From NCBI GenBank assembly GCA_039105265.1, contig JAPFFF010000003.1, positions 3,224,001-3,288,000 on the forward strand: DNA of 64,000 bases. The letters run 5' to 3'. Positions within the stretch are counted from its first letter, which is position 1; the number at the start of each line of letters is the position of its first letter. The notes under the pieces are model-generated. The model was not told the DNA's origin. It was given only the letters and a program-made list of their open reading frames with translations, and searched no databases. The DNA comes from Tritrichomonas musculus. Taxonomy: Eukaryota > Parabasalia > Tritrichomonadida > Tritrichomonadidae. Made by a program: the position numbers and the translations under genes. Positions 10,779 to 19,997 of the stretch are shown one piece after another.

Positions 10779-12104
10779 ATGATAACCAGAGAAGAATTTG
10801 CAATTATGCAAAAACAGATGGTTGATATGAATGATGAAAAACTTGATATGCTTGCTCAAATTAAAACTCTAAAAGAATCGATAACTCAAATTGATCTAAT
10901 TAAAAAGTCAATAGACGAAATTAAATTATCTAAAGAAAAAGAGGAATCATCTTATAATGAAGAAATGAGCAAAGTTCAATCAAAAGTTAATAACCTTACT
11001 GATCAATTAAGAAATATTGACGACCTTAGCAAACAAAAAAGTTGGGACGCAAAGAAATTAACTCGGCTAGAAAATTCGCTTCAAGAACTGATTTCAACAA
11101 CTGTTAACCAAGATAATACAATTGAAGATCTTAATCAAAAAATTGAAGAATTTAAATTAAAACAAAGCGAAATCGATGAGCAAATTAAAAAAGTTCATAC
11201 AGACAACAAAAACAACGCGCGATTGATAAAGAAAATTGAATCATTCGGAGCAATTCAATTAAAAATATCTGAATGTGAAAGTAAATTATATATAATACAA
11301 CACGTAAGAAAAAAAAATCAGAAAAGGATATCAAATTTAACATTATCAAAAACAAATATAGCAAAAACGAATGATGTTTTACAACAAAAGTTTAATGACT
11401 TGAATGACGAATTATCAAAAATTTTAGAATCTTTGAATTCAATAGAACCTAGTGTAGAAGAAACTCAATCAGAATTAACACATTTCCATAATGAAGAATT
11501 GAATGTTCAAGAAGAACTTGAACAACTCGAATCCAAAGATCATAGTTTAGATACTGAATTTAAAGAAATGCTAAAAACAAAAACTGATGAAAAAGAAATG
11601 GTTCACGATTTATCAAAAAAATTAGATGAGCAACTTAACCAATTGAAGCAATCTATCGATCAATCATCAATTGAAAGAAATATTCTTGTAAATAAAAAAA
11701 TTTCTTTGGTTAATCAACTCAAAAAATCAATTAAAGATAAAATTAAAGATATTACTCGATCACGGTCCCAATCTCCTCATGTTCTTCGTTTAATCGATCA
11801 ACAAGAAAAACAATGGGTTGAAAGACAGCAATTATATGAAGTATTAAATAAAGTTGAAGCAAAACATAAAGAATTAACTGACCTTGTTTCTAGAAAAAGC
11901 ATAGTATTAAATGAATTAAAAGATTTTATGAAAACGGTTCCTCCATTAGATAAAAAATACTCTTCTCAGCCTCTCGCTATGCTAGAAAATGCGTATCAAG
12001 TTGCTTTAGAAGAGAATAGAGCTCGTGCGGCAAATATTACAGATATTTCTCAAGAATTAGAATTAGTTGAAAAAGAAAACAAAGAACTTAAAATAAATGT
12101 TTGA
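10779..12104 (+). CDS. Coiled-coil protein (441 aa), function unknown
   Basis: Almost the whole protein is a predicted alpha-helical coiled coil of K/E/Q/L/I heptads, from about residue 5 to 435. A proline-containing break lies near residue 235 (NSIEPSVEE) and another near 390 (KTVPPLDKKYSSQPL). A basic serine patch (DITRSRSQSPHVL) sits near residue 325. There is no signal peptide, membrane segment or catalytic domain. The start is supported by an Inr-like TCACA whose A lies 11 nt upstream of the ATG, a normal trichomonad 5' UTR length. The architecture suggests a cytoskeletal or tethering role, but no specific family can be named. It does not share the BTB head seen in the 1449 gene. Confidence 0.8.
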   Translation: MITREEFAIMQKQMVDMNDEKLDMLAQIKTLKESITQIDLIKKSIDEIKLSKEKEESSYNEEMSKVQSKVNNLTDQLRNIDDLSKQKSWDAKKLTRLENSLQELISTTVNQDNTIEDLNQKIEEFKLKQSEIDEQIKKVHTDNKNNARLIKKIESFGAIQLKISECESKLYIIQHVRKKNQKRISNLTLSKTNIAKTNDVLQQKFNDLNDELSKILESLNSIEPSVEETQSELTHFHNEELNVQEELEQLESKDHSLDTEFKEMLKTKTDEKEMVHDLSKKLDEQLNQLKQSIDQSSIERNILVNKKISLVNQLKKSIKDKIKDITRSRSQSPHVLRLIDQQEKQWVERQQLYEVLNKVEAKHKELTDLVSRKSIVLNELKDFMKTVPPLDKKYSSQPLAMLENAYQVALEENRARAANITDISQELELVEKENKELKINV

Positions 12105-12233
12105 ATTTTGTTTGAAAATTTCTTAACTTTATTTTATTTTTTTCAATGATTCAACCATTTAATCTATCAAAAATAAAAAATAACGATTTTTATAATAATT
12201 TTAGTTTATTCTAATTTCTATATTTCTTCAGTT

Positions 12234-13919
12234 TTAGAAGCGGAAGAGTTTCTTGGTTTCTTCACCTGCTTTATGTGCAATGTGCTTTGATGTACCAAGA
12301 GCTTCATGTGTGATCCTCTTACTATCATCAAGAGCTCCATGAGTTATATGTTTAGCAGATCTGAGGGAATTGTGTGTAACACGTTTTGTATCATCAACAG
12401 CTCCATGTGCCATGTGACGAGTTGATCCAAGTGGGTCATGAACAAGATTCTTAGTATCATCGAGTACACCATTTGTAATATGTTCAGCATCACCAAGAGC
12501 GTCATTTGTAACACCTTCAGCATCGCCAACAGCGTTATGAGCGACATTTTCTGTTTCATCTACAGCGTCATGAGTAATATTATCGGCATCATCAACAGCT
12601 CCGTGTGCAATGTTTCCTGTTTCATGAAGTGTGTTGCTAGTAATATTCTTTACTGAATCGACTGGTTCATCAACGATATTCTTGGTTTCATCAACTGCAC
12701 CATGTGTGATATCTTTAACATCACCAAGAGCACCGTGGGTTATATCTGTTGCTTCACCAACAGCATCATGAGTGATATCTTCTGCATCTCCAACAGCGTT
12801 GTGAGTGATATCTTCTGCTGTGTTGACTGGTTCATCAACAATATTCTTTGTATCACCAAGAACTCCATTTGTGATGTTTGTGGCTTCACCAACAGCATTA
12901 TGTGTGATGTCTTCTGCATCTCCAACAGCGTTGTGAGTGATGTCTTCCGCTGTGTTGACTGGCTCATTAAGAATGTTCTTTGTTTCATCAACTGCACCAT
13001 TGGCGATATGCTCAGCTTCATCAACTGCTCCATGAGTAATGTGTTCTGCATCTCCAACAGCATTATGAGTAATATTTTCTGCTGTTCCAACTGGTTCGTG
13101 AAGGATATCTTTTGCTTCATCAACTGCTCCATGTGTAATATGTTCTGCATCACCAATGGCATTGTGTGTAATTCCTTCTGCTTCATCAACGGCTCCATGT
13201 CCAATGCGATCGACATCGCCAACTGCATTATGAGTAATTCCTTCAGCTTCATCAATGGCTCCATGTCCAATACGATCGACATCGCCAACTGCGTTGTGAG
13301 TAATTCCTTCAGCTTCATCAACTGCTCCATGAGTAATATGTTCGGCATCTCCGACAGCATTATGTGTAATTCCTTCTGCATCTCCAACAACGCCATGTGT
13401 AATGTTCTCTGCATCTCCAACAGCACCGTGTGTTATATGTTCAGCATCTCCAACAGCATTATGTGTAATATGTTCAGCATCTCCAATTGCATTATGAGTA
13501 ATGTTATGTGCTGTGCCTAATGGTTCATGTACAATATTTCTTGTCTCATGGAAGGTACTGTGAGTTATGTGTTTAGCGTCTCCAACTGCATTGTGGGTAA
13601 TATGCTCTGCATCTCCAACTGCATTATGTGTAATATTATGAGCTGTACCTAATGGTTCGTGAACAATGTTTCTTGTTTCATTAAGAGCACCATGGGTGAT
13701 GTGTTCAGCATCTCCAATTGCTCCATGGGCAACATCATTGACATCATTGCCCAAATGACGATCCTTTAATTGTTGGAGGTGATCTTCTCTTTGCTGTTTA
13801 AGGGCGGCTTGATGATTTTCACGTCTTTGCTCAAGCTCTTGCTTGTGCTCTTCACGCCTCTCCCTTAATTTCTCTTTAAATTCGCGTTTTGCTTCTTTTC
13901 TTGAATGACGATCAGACAT
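12234..13919 (-). CDS. 11-residue (hendecad) repeat protein, His-rich (561 aa)
   Basis: A charged basic helix (residues about 1-55, R/K/E/Q-rich with EEH and EDH spacing) is followed by about 45 tandem 11-residue repeats with consensus G-D-A-E-x-I-T-H-x-A-V, and a short basic tail ending EETKKLFRF. A super-period is visible: units ending NIVHEPL followed by GTAHNITHNAV recur. Eleven-residue periodicity with G/D/E at the start and A/V/I at fixed places is the signature of amphipathic 3-11 helices, as in group 3 LEA proteins, synucleins, apolipoproteins and perilipins. A membrane, lipid-droplet or stress-protective role is therefore inferred, not shown. No signal peptide. The 33-bp DNA periodicity leaves the opposite strand open for 272 codons, which I treat as a shadow. 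Confidence 0.85.
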   Translation of the reverse strand: MSDRHSRKEAKREFKEKLRERREEHKQELEQRRENHQAALKQQREDHLQQLKDRHLGNDVNDVAHGAIGDAEHITHGALNETRNIVHEPLGTAHNITHNAVGDAEHITHNAVGDAKHITHSTFHETRNIVHEPLGTAHNITHNAIGDAEHITHNAVGDAEHITHGAVGDAENITHGVVGDAEGITHNAVGDAEHITHGAVDEAEGITHNAVGDVDRIGHGAIDEAEGITHNAVGDVDRIGHGAVDEAEGITHNAIGDAEHITHGAVDEAKDILHEPVGTAENITHNAVGDAEHITHGAVDEAEHIANGAVDETKNILNEPVNTAEDITHNAVGDAEDITHNAVGEATNITNGVLGDTKNIVDEPVNTAEDITHNAVGDAEDITHDAVGEATDITHGALGDVKDITHGAVDETKNIVDEPVDSVKNITSNTLHETGNIAHGAVDDADNITHDAVDETENVAHNAVGDAEGVTNDALGDAEHITNGVLDDTKNLVHDPLGSTRHMAHGAVDDTKRVTHNSLRSAKHITHGALDDSKRITHEALGTSKHIAHKAGEETKKLFRF

Positions 13920-15383
13920 TATAATCTGTTAAAATAAAAATGAAATGATAGTGATTTTTTTTGCGAAAACACAAATTTCTTGAAATACATTTTTTTTTTT
14001 GTGAAATTCTCAGAAAAAATAAAAAGTTTAAATTTTTCCATTTAGAAATTGAAATACTCATTCAATTTTTACAAAACGATATCATCAATTTAATCAATAA
14101 AATTGAATGGGGATTAATTATATTATTCTTCTCAAATTACATCATTTTTATCTCTCTATATTTTTAATGTAGCCAAATTATTGACTTTTATTATATTATT
14201 AAATATGTAAATAATGTATATATTTAATTTGTAGGCTAAAATATTAAAATGAAATTGGGGTATAAAAGTTTTAAAAATAAAATACGATAGTGCTTTTTTT
14301 TTGATTTATCGTTCAATCAAATTAATTTATCGGGCATAAACGCCAATGATTATTTGTTTTTTGGCTCTTATGAGGACTATATTTTATATTACTTTGTATT
14401 ACATTAAAATACTTAAAATGATTTTTGAAAAATAATAATGTTCATTGATTTCATAAATGGAAAGTTACATTTAGATCCTAATAATTAAATATTTATATTG
14501 TAGTAATTAATTCTTGCAATTTAGAATTTTAGGAAGACATAAAAAACCCCTAAAGAGATTCTTTTTTTAAAAAATATTCAATTATTGGATTGCATGTGTT
14601 ATAATCATGATAATCATTTGAATTTCATTAAATTTCAATCATTAAGGTTTTACCGCTAATGATTCAATGCTACAAAAATTGAAATTATACTTGACATTCA
14701 TTATAATATCAGAGTTTTTGTAAATTAATAAAATAGTCGTTAGTAATACATATTAATTTTTTAAATATAAAAAGAAATGATATAAATAAAATTGATCTTG
14801 AATAATTTTATGTTTGAAATGAGATTAAAACATATTTCAATTTGATGTTGCATTATTCAATGAAATTATTTTATGCTCTCAATAAAAAGTTTTGCTATTT
14901 ATACAAGCAAATTTACATACTAGTGTTAATGGAAAATTGAGAATCTTTTTAAAACAAAAATACTTTGAAAAATTTACTTGCTCCCTTCTATTAAACTCAA
15001 ATATTCATTGAAAGTTATTGCCTGCCCTCCATTTGATATTTGGATTTTTATTATTATTGTTATATATTTTCTTAAAATATACATATATTTTAATAAACTT
15101 CTAATTATTGCGAAAAGAATATAAAACGATGAAAAAAATAGTATTCTTAGCTAATTCCGGTAAATTAATAAGATAGTTCAAAAAAGACTTTACTTTGACT
15201 GTGCCTATATCAAAATTCTTCATATTTTAAAAAAATTTAATAATTTTTTGCGAAATTTTTTTTGGAAATTATGTATCAATTGCATTTACATGATTTCCAA
15301 AAAAAATTATTTCTTGAATTTATTCAATGAACATCAGAAAAATTGAGAAATTATATAAAAATTTTCATAATTTTTAGGGTGAA
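13920..15383. other. AT-rich intergenic region
   Basis: 1.46 kb without a convincing gene. A 68-codon frame at 13961-14167 (plus strand) is F/I/N-rich low-complexity sequence and is not supported. An Inr-like TCATA at 15365-15369 belongs to the downstream GTPase. Confidence 0.6.
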
Positions 15384-15953
15384 ATGAGTTACAATATTGC
15401 ATTAATTGGTGCAGCTAGCGTTGGTAAAACAACGATTGCAAATAGATTAGTAAATAAAATGTTTTCGGAAAAATACAAACCGACCATTGGAGCTGCAATG
15501 GTTAAAATACCTTATGTTGAAAATGACATTGAAAAATATTTATTTATTTGGGACACAGCTGGAATGGAGAAATACAAATCTTTAACACCTGCTTATTTCA
15601 AAGATTGTACTTGCGCTATTCTTGTTTTTGATTGTTCTGCACCAAATTCACTAGAAAAAGCTAGTGATTGGCTAGATTTTTTTTATGAGACAGTTGACAC
15701 GCATTATCCAGTTTTGATAATTGGAAATAAAACAGATTTACCTCGTCAAATATCTATAGAAGCAGCTCACAGATTTGCTCAAGAGAGAAATTCACGACTA
15801 CTTGAAGTTTCAGCAAAAACTGGCGAAGGAATTGAGAAAATAGTTCCAGCATTGATTGAAGTATTAGCTTCATTTCAATTTCCAGATGATTGCGCAAGTA
15901 TTGCATCCCCAAACTCTGAAGACCATTTCCAAGAAACACGGAAATGCTGTTAA
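15384..15953 (+). CDS. Rab-like small GTPase, C-terminal CC
   Basis: A 189-aa Ras-superfamily GTPase of the Rab branch, expected to regulate vesicle traffic. Visible motifs: P-loop GAASVGKT (9-16), switch I threonine in KPTIG (34), WDTAGME (56-62), NKTD (115-118) and SAK (143-145). The C-terminus RKCC supplies two cysteines for geranylgeranylation. Oddity: the switch II glutamine needed for efficient GTP hydrolysis is methionine (M61), so intrinsic activity may be low. Length is normal for a Rab. An Inr-like TCATA lies 17 nt upstream of the ATG. The exact Rab class cannot be assigned by eye; trichomonads have very many Rab paralogues. Confidence 0.93.
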   Translation: MSYNIALIGAASVGKTTIANRLVNKMFSEKYKPTIGAAMVKIPYVENDIEKYLFIWDTAGMEKYKSLTPAYFKDCTCAILVFDCSAPNSLEKASDWLDFFYETVDTHYPVLIIGNKTDLPRQISIEAAHRFAQERNSRLLEVSAKTGEGIEKIVPALIEVLASFQFPDDCASIASPNSEDHFQETRKCC

Positions 15954-16406
15954 ATGAAACAAAACATTAGAATTTGTTATTTGAATATAAAGATTAATTA
16001 AAAAAAAATGTTTTCCTCCAATAATTTATTGAATCTTTCAGTTTTGCATATGTATATTTTAATTTCATATTAGAAAATTTTTATCAAAAAATATCAATAC
16101 TCAATCAAATATTTGTAAATATATATTAACAATTAATGCACATGTGCATAAAAAAACAATTAATGAATTTCATACTGATATGTTAAACGAATTTTTCTTC
16201 ATCATCATATGAATGCCATACAGTTTTTACTTTTAAATAAGATGGATCATAATAACTTAGATTAAAAGATTCTTTTTTTTTTGAAAATTTATCATATTCG
16301 TATTTTTATTATCTTTTAGATGAATAAAAATGAATAAATACATAATGCATCAAATCATTAAAATTTTCTATTTGTAAATTTTTCAAAAATTCAACTTTTT
16401 TAGAAA
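15954..16406. other. Intergenic region
   Basis: About 450 bp of AT-rich DNA between the GTPase gene and the ribosomal protein gene. No gene or structured element seen. Confidence 0.6.
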
Positions 16407-16426
16407 AGCGGTTATGGTCGGCCTTT
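16407..16426 (+). promoter_or_regulatory. M3 + M5 core promoter of the uL6 gene
   Basis: AGCGGTTA (16407-16414) fits the M3 (Myb-recognition-like) consensus described for Trichomonas vaginalis, and CCTTT (16422-16426) fits M5, the alternative initiator where transcription starts at the second C. That predicts a start at 16423 and an 8-nt 5' UTR. The same arrangement precedes the neighbouring eS21 gene. Confidence 0.8.
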
Positions 16427-16430
16427 TTAA

Positions 16431-17000
16431 ATGCCGCGTCCAGTATTACACCAAGACCACCTCAAGATCGAAGAAGATGTTCAAGTTGCAATCAAATCTG
16501 GAGTAGTTACAATCAAGGGAAAGCGAGGAGAATTAACACGCGATTTCAAGTCACTTCATCTTGATTTTGAATGGGATGAAGCCAATAAACAAGTTATTGC
16601 TCGATGCTGGTTTGGAAATCGTAAGCTTATCGCTCGTATCGGCACACTTTTCGGACATATCAAAAATATGGTTACAGGCGTCACTCTCGGATATCGTTAT
16701 AAGATGAGATTTGTTACAGCTCACTTCCCAATCAAACATACAATCAGTGATAAGAATGACGAATTCTCCTTCACTCACTTTATGGGTCAACGTGAAAAGA
16801 AGAGGGTTGCTGCCCCAAACGGTGTTAAGATCTATGAATCAAAACAAAAGGAAGAAATCATTATTGAAGGAAACAATGTTGACGATGTCTCCCTTACATG
16901 TGCCAAGATTCACCAGCTTACAAAGATTCACAACAAAGATCTTCGTAAGTTCCTTGATGGTATTTATGTCTCAGAAGAAGGACACATTGAAGAGCAATAA
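16431..17000 (+). CDS. RPL9: 60S ribosomal protein L9 (uL6)
   Basis: A 189-aa protein, close to the usual eukaryotic L9e length of about 190. It contains the two-fold uL6 architecture: an N-terminal half with VTIKGKRGELTRDF and a C-terminal half with the G-V-K-I-Y-E-S and LDGIYVSEEG regions. It sits at the base of the large subunit P-stalk near the factor-binding site. Codon use is distinctly less AT-biased than in surrounding hypothetical genes, as expected for high expression. The start is fixed by an M3+M5 promoter 5-24 nt upstream. The TAA stop lies within TAAA, the likely polyadenylation signal. The gene converges on eS21 (minus strand). Confidence 0.97.
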   Translation: MPRPVLHQDHLKIEEDVQVAIKSGVVTIKGKRGELTRDFKSLHLDFEWDEANKQVIARCWFGNRKLIARIGTLFGHIKNMVTGVTLGYRYKMRFVTAHFPIKHTISDKNDEFSFTHFMGQREKKRVAAPNGVKIYESKQKEEIIIEGNNVDDVSLTCAKIHQLTKIHNKDLRKFLDGIYVSEEGHIEEQ

Positions 17001-17188
17001 ATGATTTAACTTAACATAAAAATTGGTTTTAAATTTTAATTTTCATTTAAGCTTGTTTTTTGATCATAACCAAATGAAAAACTTTTTCTATGCGCATATT
17101 CAATACTCTTACTTTTTTTAAACCCCCATTTCCATTAACATACAAGTATCAACTTCCATTATAGATTATTATTAAAATTGTTTAAACA

Positions 17189-17189
<1 letters not shown>

Positions 17190-17214
<25 letters not shown>
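17190..17214. repeat. (AAT)n microsatellite
   Basis: Roughly eight AAT units in the 260-bp gap between the convergent uL6 and eS21 genes. Simple sequence, no evident function. Confidence 0.8.
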
Positions 17215-17221
<7 letters not shown>

Positions 17222-17259
17222 TTAAAAATAAAGCATAATTGAACAATCTAATTTTTCAT

Positions 17260-17526
17260 TTACTTATGTTGGTTAACACGATAAACGTTCTCAAGCAATC
17301 CGCGCTCGGTTGCGATACGGTTAAGGGCGTTATCAGATTCACCAAGGGTGCGGACGTAGCCACAGAAAGCGATTGTTTCGTATTCACCAGTAGGTAATCC
17401 TTCTTCATTAACTTTTGAAATGCGGAATTGGACAGATGCGTGGTCGTGTGGGGCAATAAGCCTGTTTGTAGCGTCGCACTTACGTGGAACTAATTTGTCA
17501 ACAAGGGTACCAGATTCGTCTTGCAT
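17260..17526 (-). CDS. RPS21: 40S ribosomal protein S21 (eS21)
   Basis: An 88-aa protein; the family is usually 81-88 residues. Conserved features include the VDKLVPRKC-x-ATNR-I segment near residues 9-24, HASVQF near residue 30 and the YVRTLGESD segment near 58-66. It is a small-subunit protein on the solvent side of the 40S head/platform, specific to eukaryotes. The start is set by the M3+M5 promoter (17533-17552) that gives a predicted 10-nt 5' UTR. The stop lies in TAAATGAAA, similar to the uL6 stop context. Codon bias matches other highly expressed genes in the window. Confidence 0.97.
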   Translation of the reverse strand: MQDESGTLVDKLVPRKCDATNRLIAPHDHASVQFRISKVNEEGLPTGEYETIAFCGYVRTLGESDNALNRIATERGLLENVYRVNQHK

Positions 17527-17532
17527 TTGGTA

Positions 17533-17552
17533 AAAGGTCGGACATAACCGTT
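17533..17552 (-). promoter_or_regulatory. M3 + M5 core promoter of the eS21 gene
   Basis: On the minus strand AACGGTTA (17552-17545) fits M3 and CCTTT (17537-17533) fits M5; the second C (17536) is the predicted transcription start. Aligned with the uL6 promoter the shared consensus is CGGTTATGNNCGRCCTTTT, with identical spacing between the two elements. Confidence 0.8.
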
Positions 17553-17719
17553 GCTACAAACTTTTTGAATAAATATAAAGATTTTAGAATATAAAGTTAT
17601 TAAAAAGTTGTATGTCTATCATATCAAGCTTTAATACGCACATATCAAATATAATATTGCTATTAATAATATTTTGCTAACAAAGTGTATAAAATTAAAA
17701 TTGAAACTAAAAAATCAAA

Positions 17720-18103
17720 TCACAATCTTTTATCTGGAACAGGCAGTCCAGAAATTATCCCAGGGACTTTCCTCTGCTTTGATAAATCAGAATATGCGAT
17801 ATAAATCAAGTCCGGAGTGATTGGATTATTTTCTGTCGAAAACTTTTTGGCTGTTTCAATAAGCTCTGCAATAAAAAGCTTTGCAGCTCGCGATGCAGCA
17901 GAAACTGCATCTTTTTTAATCGAGACACCTGGTGGTAATTCTTCTTTCATTATTTCTTGCACTTTTGAAGTTGAAAACTTACATTGCTGTGACCTAAAAA
18001 AATCAAGCCTTTGCTTTTGTTCAATGGAAAGATTAGAAATCATTTGTTCTGTTTTGCGCTTCTGAATTTGCTGTGGAGAGAGATCATCATCTGAGTCACT
18101 CAT
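17720..18103 (-). CDS. TAF11: TFIID subunit TAF11 (histone-fold)
   Basis: A 127-aa protein with an acidic start (SDSDDD) and a TAF11/TAFII28 histone-fold domain over about residues 20-120. The family's opening helix, LSIEQKQRLDFFRSQ, and a following helix, K-V-Q-E-I-M, are recognisable, followed by the long central helix AASRAAKLFIAELIETAKKF. The C-terminal helix ends KVPG. TAF11 pairs with TAF13 in TFIID and contacts TBP/TFIIA. The protein consists of little more than the fold, so it is shorter than animal TAF11. A TAACGA Myb-like site (about 18112-18117, minus strand) lies just upstream. Assignment rests on pattern recognition, not alignment. Confidence 0.8.
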   Translation of the reverse strand: MSDSDDDLSPQQIQKRKTEQMISNLSIEQKQRLDFFRSQQCKFSTSKVQEIMKEELPPGVSIKKDAVSAASRAAKLFIAELIETAKKFSTENNPITPDLIYIAYSDLSKQRKVPGIISGLPVPDKRL

Positions 18104-18565
18104 TAATTAAATCGTTATTTAGTGTTAGCAAAATTTTGAATTGCATGTAAACTTTTTGAATAATAAATCATGCTTTTCTCTTCATGCATTGGATAATTTG
18201 AATTGATATAATATGATAATATTTATTACAATAGACATCAATTAATGCTTATCCTTGAACTGATGAAGGTGATAATCTATGATGATAATTATTCAAACAC
18301 AATATTGTGATAATAATTATCATATGTTTTTCTTTTTTCAATAAAAGTTTTAATCGAAAAAGCTTCAAAATATTTCAATAGTTTTTATTAATATAATAAA
18401 ATAAGCTGATTATAATAATCAAAAAAGTTATTATTTATATTATCCCAAAATTAAACCTAATTCATTTATTGCTACTGGCATGTAACTCCAAAAAACAAAC
18501 AAACAAACGAAAAAAAACTTTATACATTTTTCCCCATTCTGAAAATAATTTCTTAAAATCTAAGT
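18104..18565. other. Intergenic region
   Basis: About 460 bp between the divergent upstream side of TAF11 and the 3' end of the transporter gene. AT-rich, with TGATAATTAT-type repeats around 18200-18330. The 62-codon plus-strand frame at 18469-18657 overlaps the transporter 3' end and is a shadow. Confidence 0.6.
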
Positions 18566-19909
18566 CTATTGCTTTTGAGATTCTTTCTTTTCCCTCCTAT
18601 ATAACAAGAATGAAGAAATTACACATAAGGATAAAAAGCCACAGCATAAAGAAATGATATATCTTACATCTTTTCCTTTAACTGCCATCAATAACAAAGA
18701 AACTGACAACGATGCAGGAACTCTCAAAAAGCCAAGAATATATCCTCTTACGTCTCTGGGATATATATTTCCACGGAGCATTCTAAATATAGTTTGATTG
18801 CCTCCATCGCAAACAGCAACAAGAATGAAAACAGTAAAAACAAGGTTTTTGTTTGAATAGAAAAGGAGTATCATCGAAACAAAGATTAATGACAATAAGA
18901 AACTGATGAAAAACATTGGACGTGGACTTGAAAACAAATGAAATAGTGCTCCAATAATTTGGGCACCATTTGTAAGAGCAACACTATTTGTGGTTGACAT
19001 TTGAGATAAAGGCAATTTGTCTTTTTTAGTGATTTGGTGGATTGCGAGCCATCGAGGTGAGTAAAGTAGCGTAAATACGCTAGAAGCAAAATCGGTAATA
19101 AGAAGAATTGAAAGTTCTGGTGAAGACCGAAGATTTTGAAATATACTTTTGAGTGCATTGACATATCCGATCTTCTTCTTTTTGCTGGTATTGGAATTTC
19201 GGTCATCGTCTTTTTCATTTTTCTCTAAAAGACGAGGATCATCGAGGTAAATAGAAATAATAACAGATGATGTGAAGAACATTAAAGAACTAACAGCAAA
19301 TGCAGATGCTGATCCAAAATGATGAGTTAATCGTGCAGAAAGAGGTGTAAAAACAAGTGTTGAAAAGAGTCGAATAAGAGCTGAATTTTCTTGTATTGTG
19401 GCTTGTGCATAATCAGGAGCTTCTGGATTTTGAAGAACTGTCATAAGCCAGTCTTCAAATACAACTCGATTTGAAGCAGTTGAAACACCCATTAATGCTG
19501 AAGAAAGCACAAAACACCAAAAACCACCCATAAAACGAAGTGTTGCATGCATAGAAAGAACTAACGCTGAAATGATAATAAGTTTTTTATGACCTAATAT
19601 TTCTGTAAAATATCCAACAGCAAATCCCCAAATTGATGAAACGATATTGAAGGTTGACATAACAATACTGATCTGCTCTTGAGTTATCCCTGAATCGAGA
19701 TATCTTTGATATACATAAGGACCTTGAAATGTGAGACCTGCCATAAATGTGTAATAGCATAGAAAATAACGAAATTGAAGCGCGTTTAGCCATTTAGAAC
19801 TGGATTTTTCGGCTTGCAACCATTTACGAACTTTTAGCACAACGCACCAAAAAGATAAACCAACGAAAAGAATAGTAACATATGTTGTGGAAAGAGGAAT
19901 AAATTCCAT
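18566..19909 (-). CDS. Major facilitator superfamily transporter, MFSD5 (molybdate-anion transporter) like
   Basis: A multi-pass membrane protein of 447 aa from the ATG at 19909. The open frame runs further upstream to 20056 but without an ATG and into the neighbouring gene. About 11-12 hydrophobic segments are visible, with a charged central loop (LLEKNEKDDDRNSNTSKKKK) near residue 230, the usual MFS cytoplasmic loop. The first MFS half has FQGPYVYQRYLDSGI and FEDWLM, equivalent to the QGPYVYALY and FEAWL landmarks of MFSD5/MFS_5 proteins. Family members are proposed molybdate importers; the substrate here is unknown. The gene is divergent from the Myb-like gene (19998), with 88 bp between the start codons, so the two probably share a promoter region. 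Confidence 0.85.
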   Translation of the reverse strand: MEFIPLSTTYVTILFVGLSFWCVVLKVRKWLQAEKSSSKWLNALQFRYFLCYYTFMAGLTFQGPYVYQRYLDSGITQEQISIVMSTFNIVSSIWGFAVGYFTEILGHKKLIIISALVLSMHATLRFMGGFWCFVLSSALMGVSTASNRVVFEDWLMTVLQNPEAPDYAQATIQENSALIRLFSTLVFTPLSARLTHHFGSASAFAVSSLMFFTSSVIISIYLDDPRLLEKNEKDDDRNSNTSKKKKIGYVNALKSIFQNLRSSPELSILLITDFASSVFTLLYSPRWLAIHQITKKDKLPLSQMSTTNSVALTNGAQIIGALFHLFSSPRPMFFISFLLSLIFVSMILLFYSNKNLVFTVFILVAVCDGGNQTIFRMLRGNIYPRDVRGYILGFLRVPASLSVSLLLMAVKGKDVRYIISLCCGFLSLCVISSFLLYRREKKESQKQ

Positions 19910-19997
19910 TAAATGTGGCCAAATAATAGCGCAATTTATTGTATAGAAATTTTTCAAATTTTTATGAGGATATTCAAATTGGCGCAAATTTCTATTT

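Noticed and set aside
12702-13520. 272-codon open frame opposite the hendecad-repeat gene
   Set aside because: It follows from the 33-bp periodicity of the real gene, which keeps one antisense frame free of stops. Its translation is a C/I/S/N-rich mirror of the repeats with no independent features.
13961-14167. 68-codon frame on the plus strand
   Set aside because: Low-complexity F/I/N sequence from A/T runs, no promoter element, no recognisable motif.
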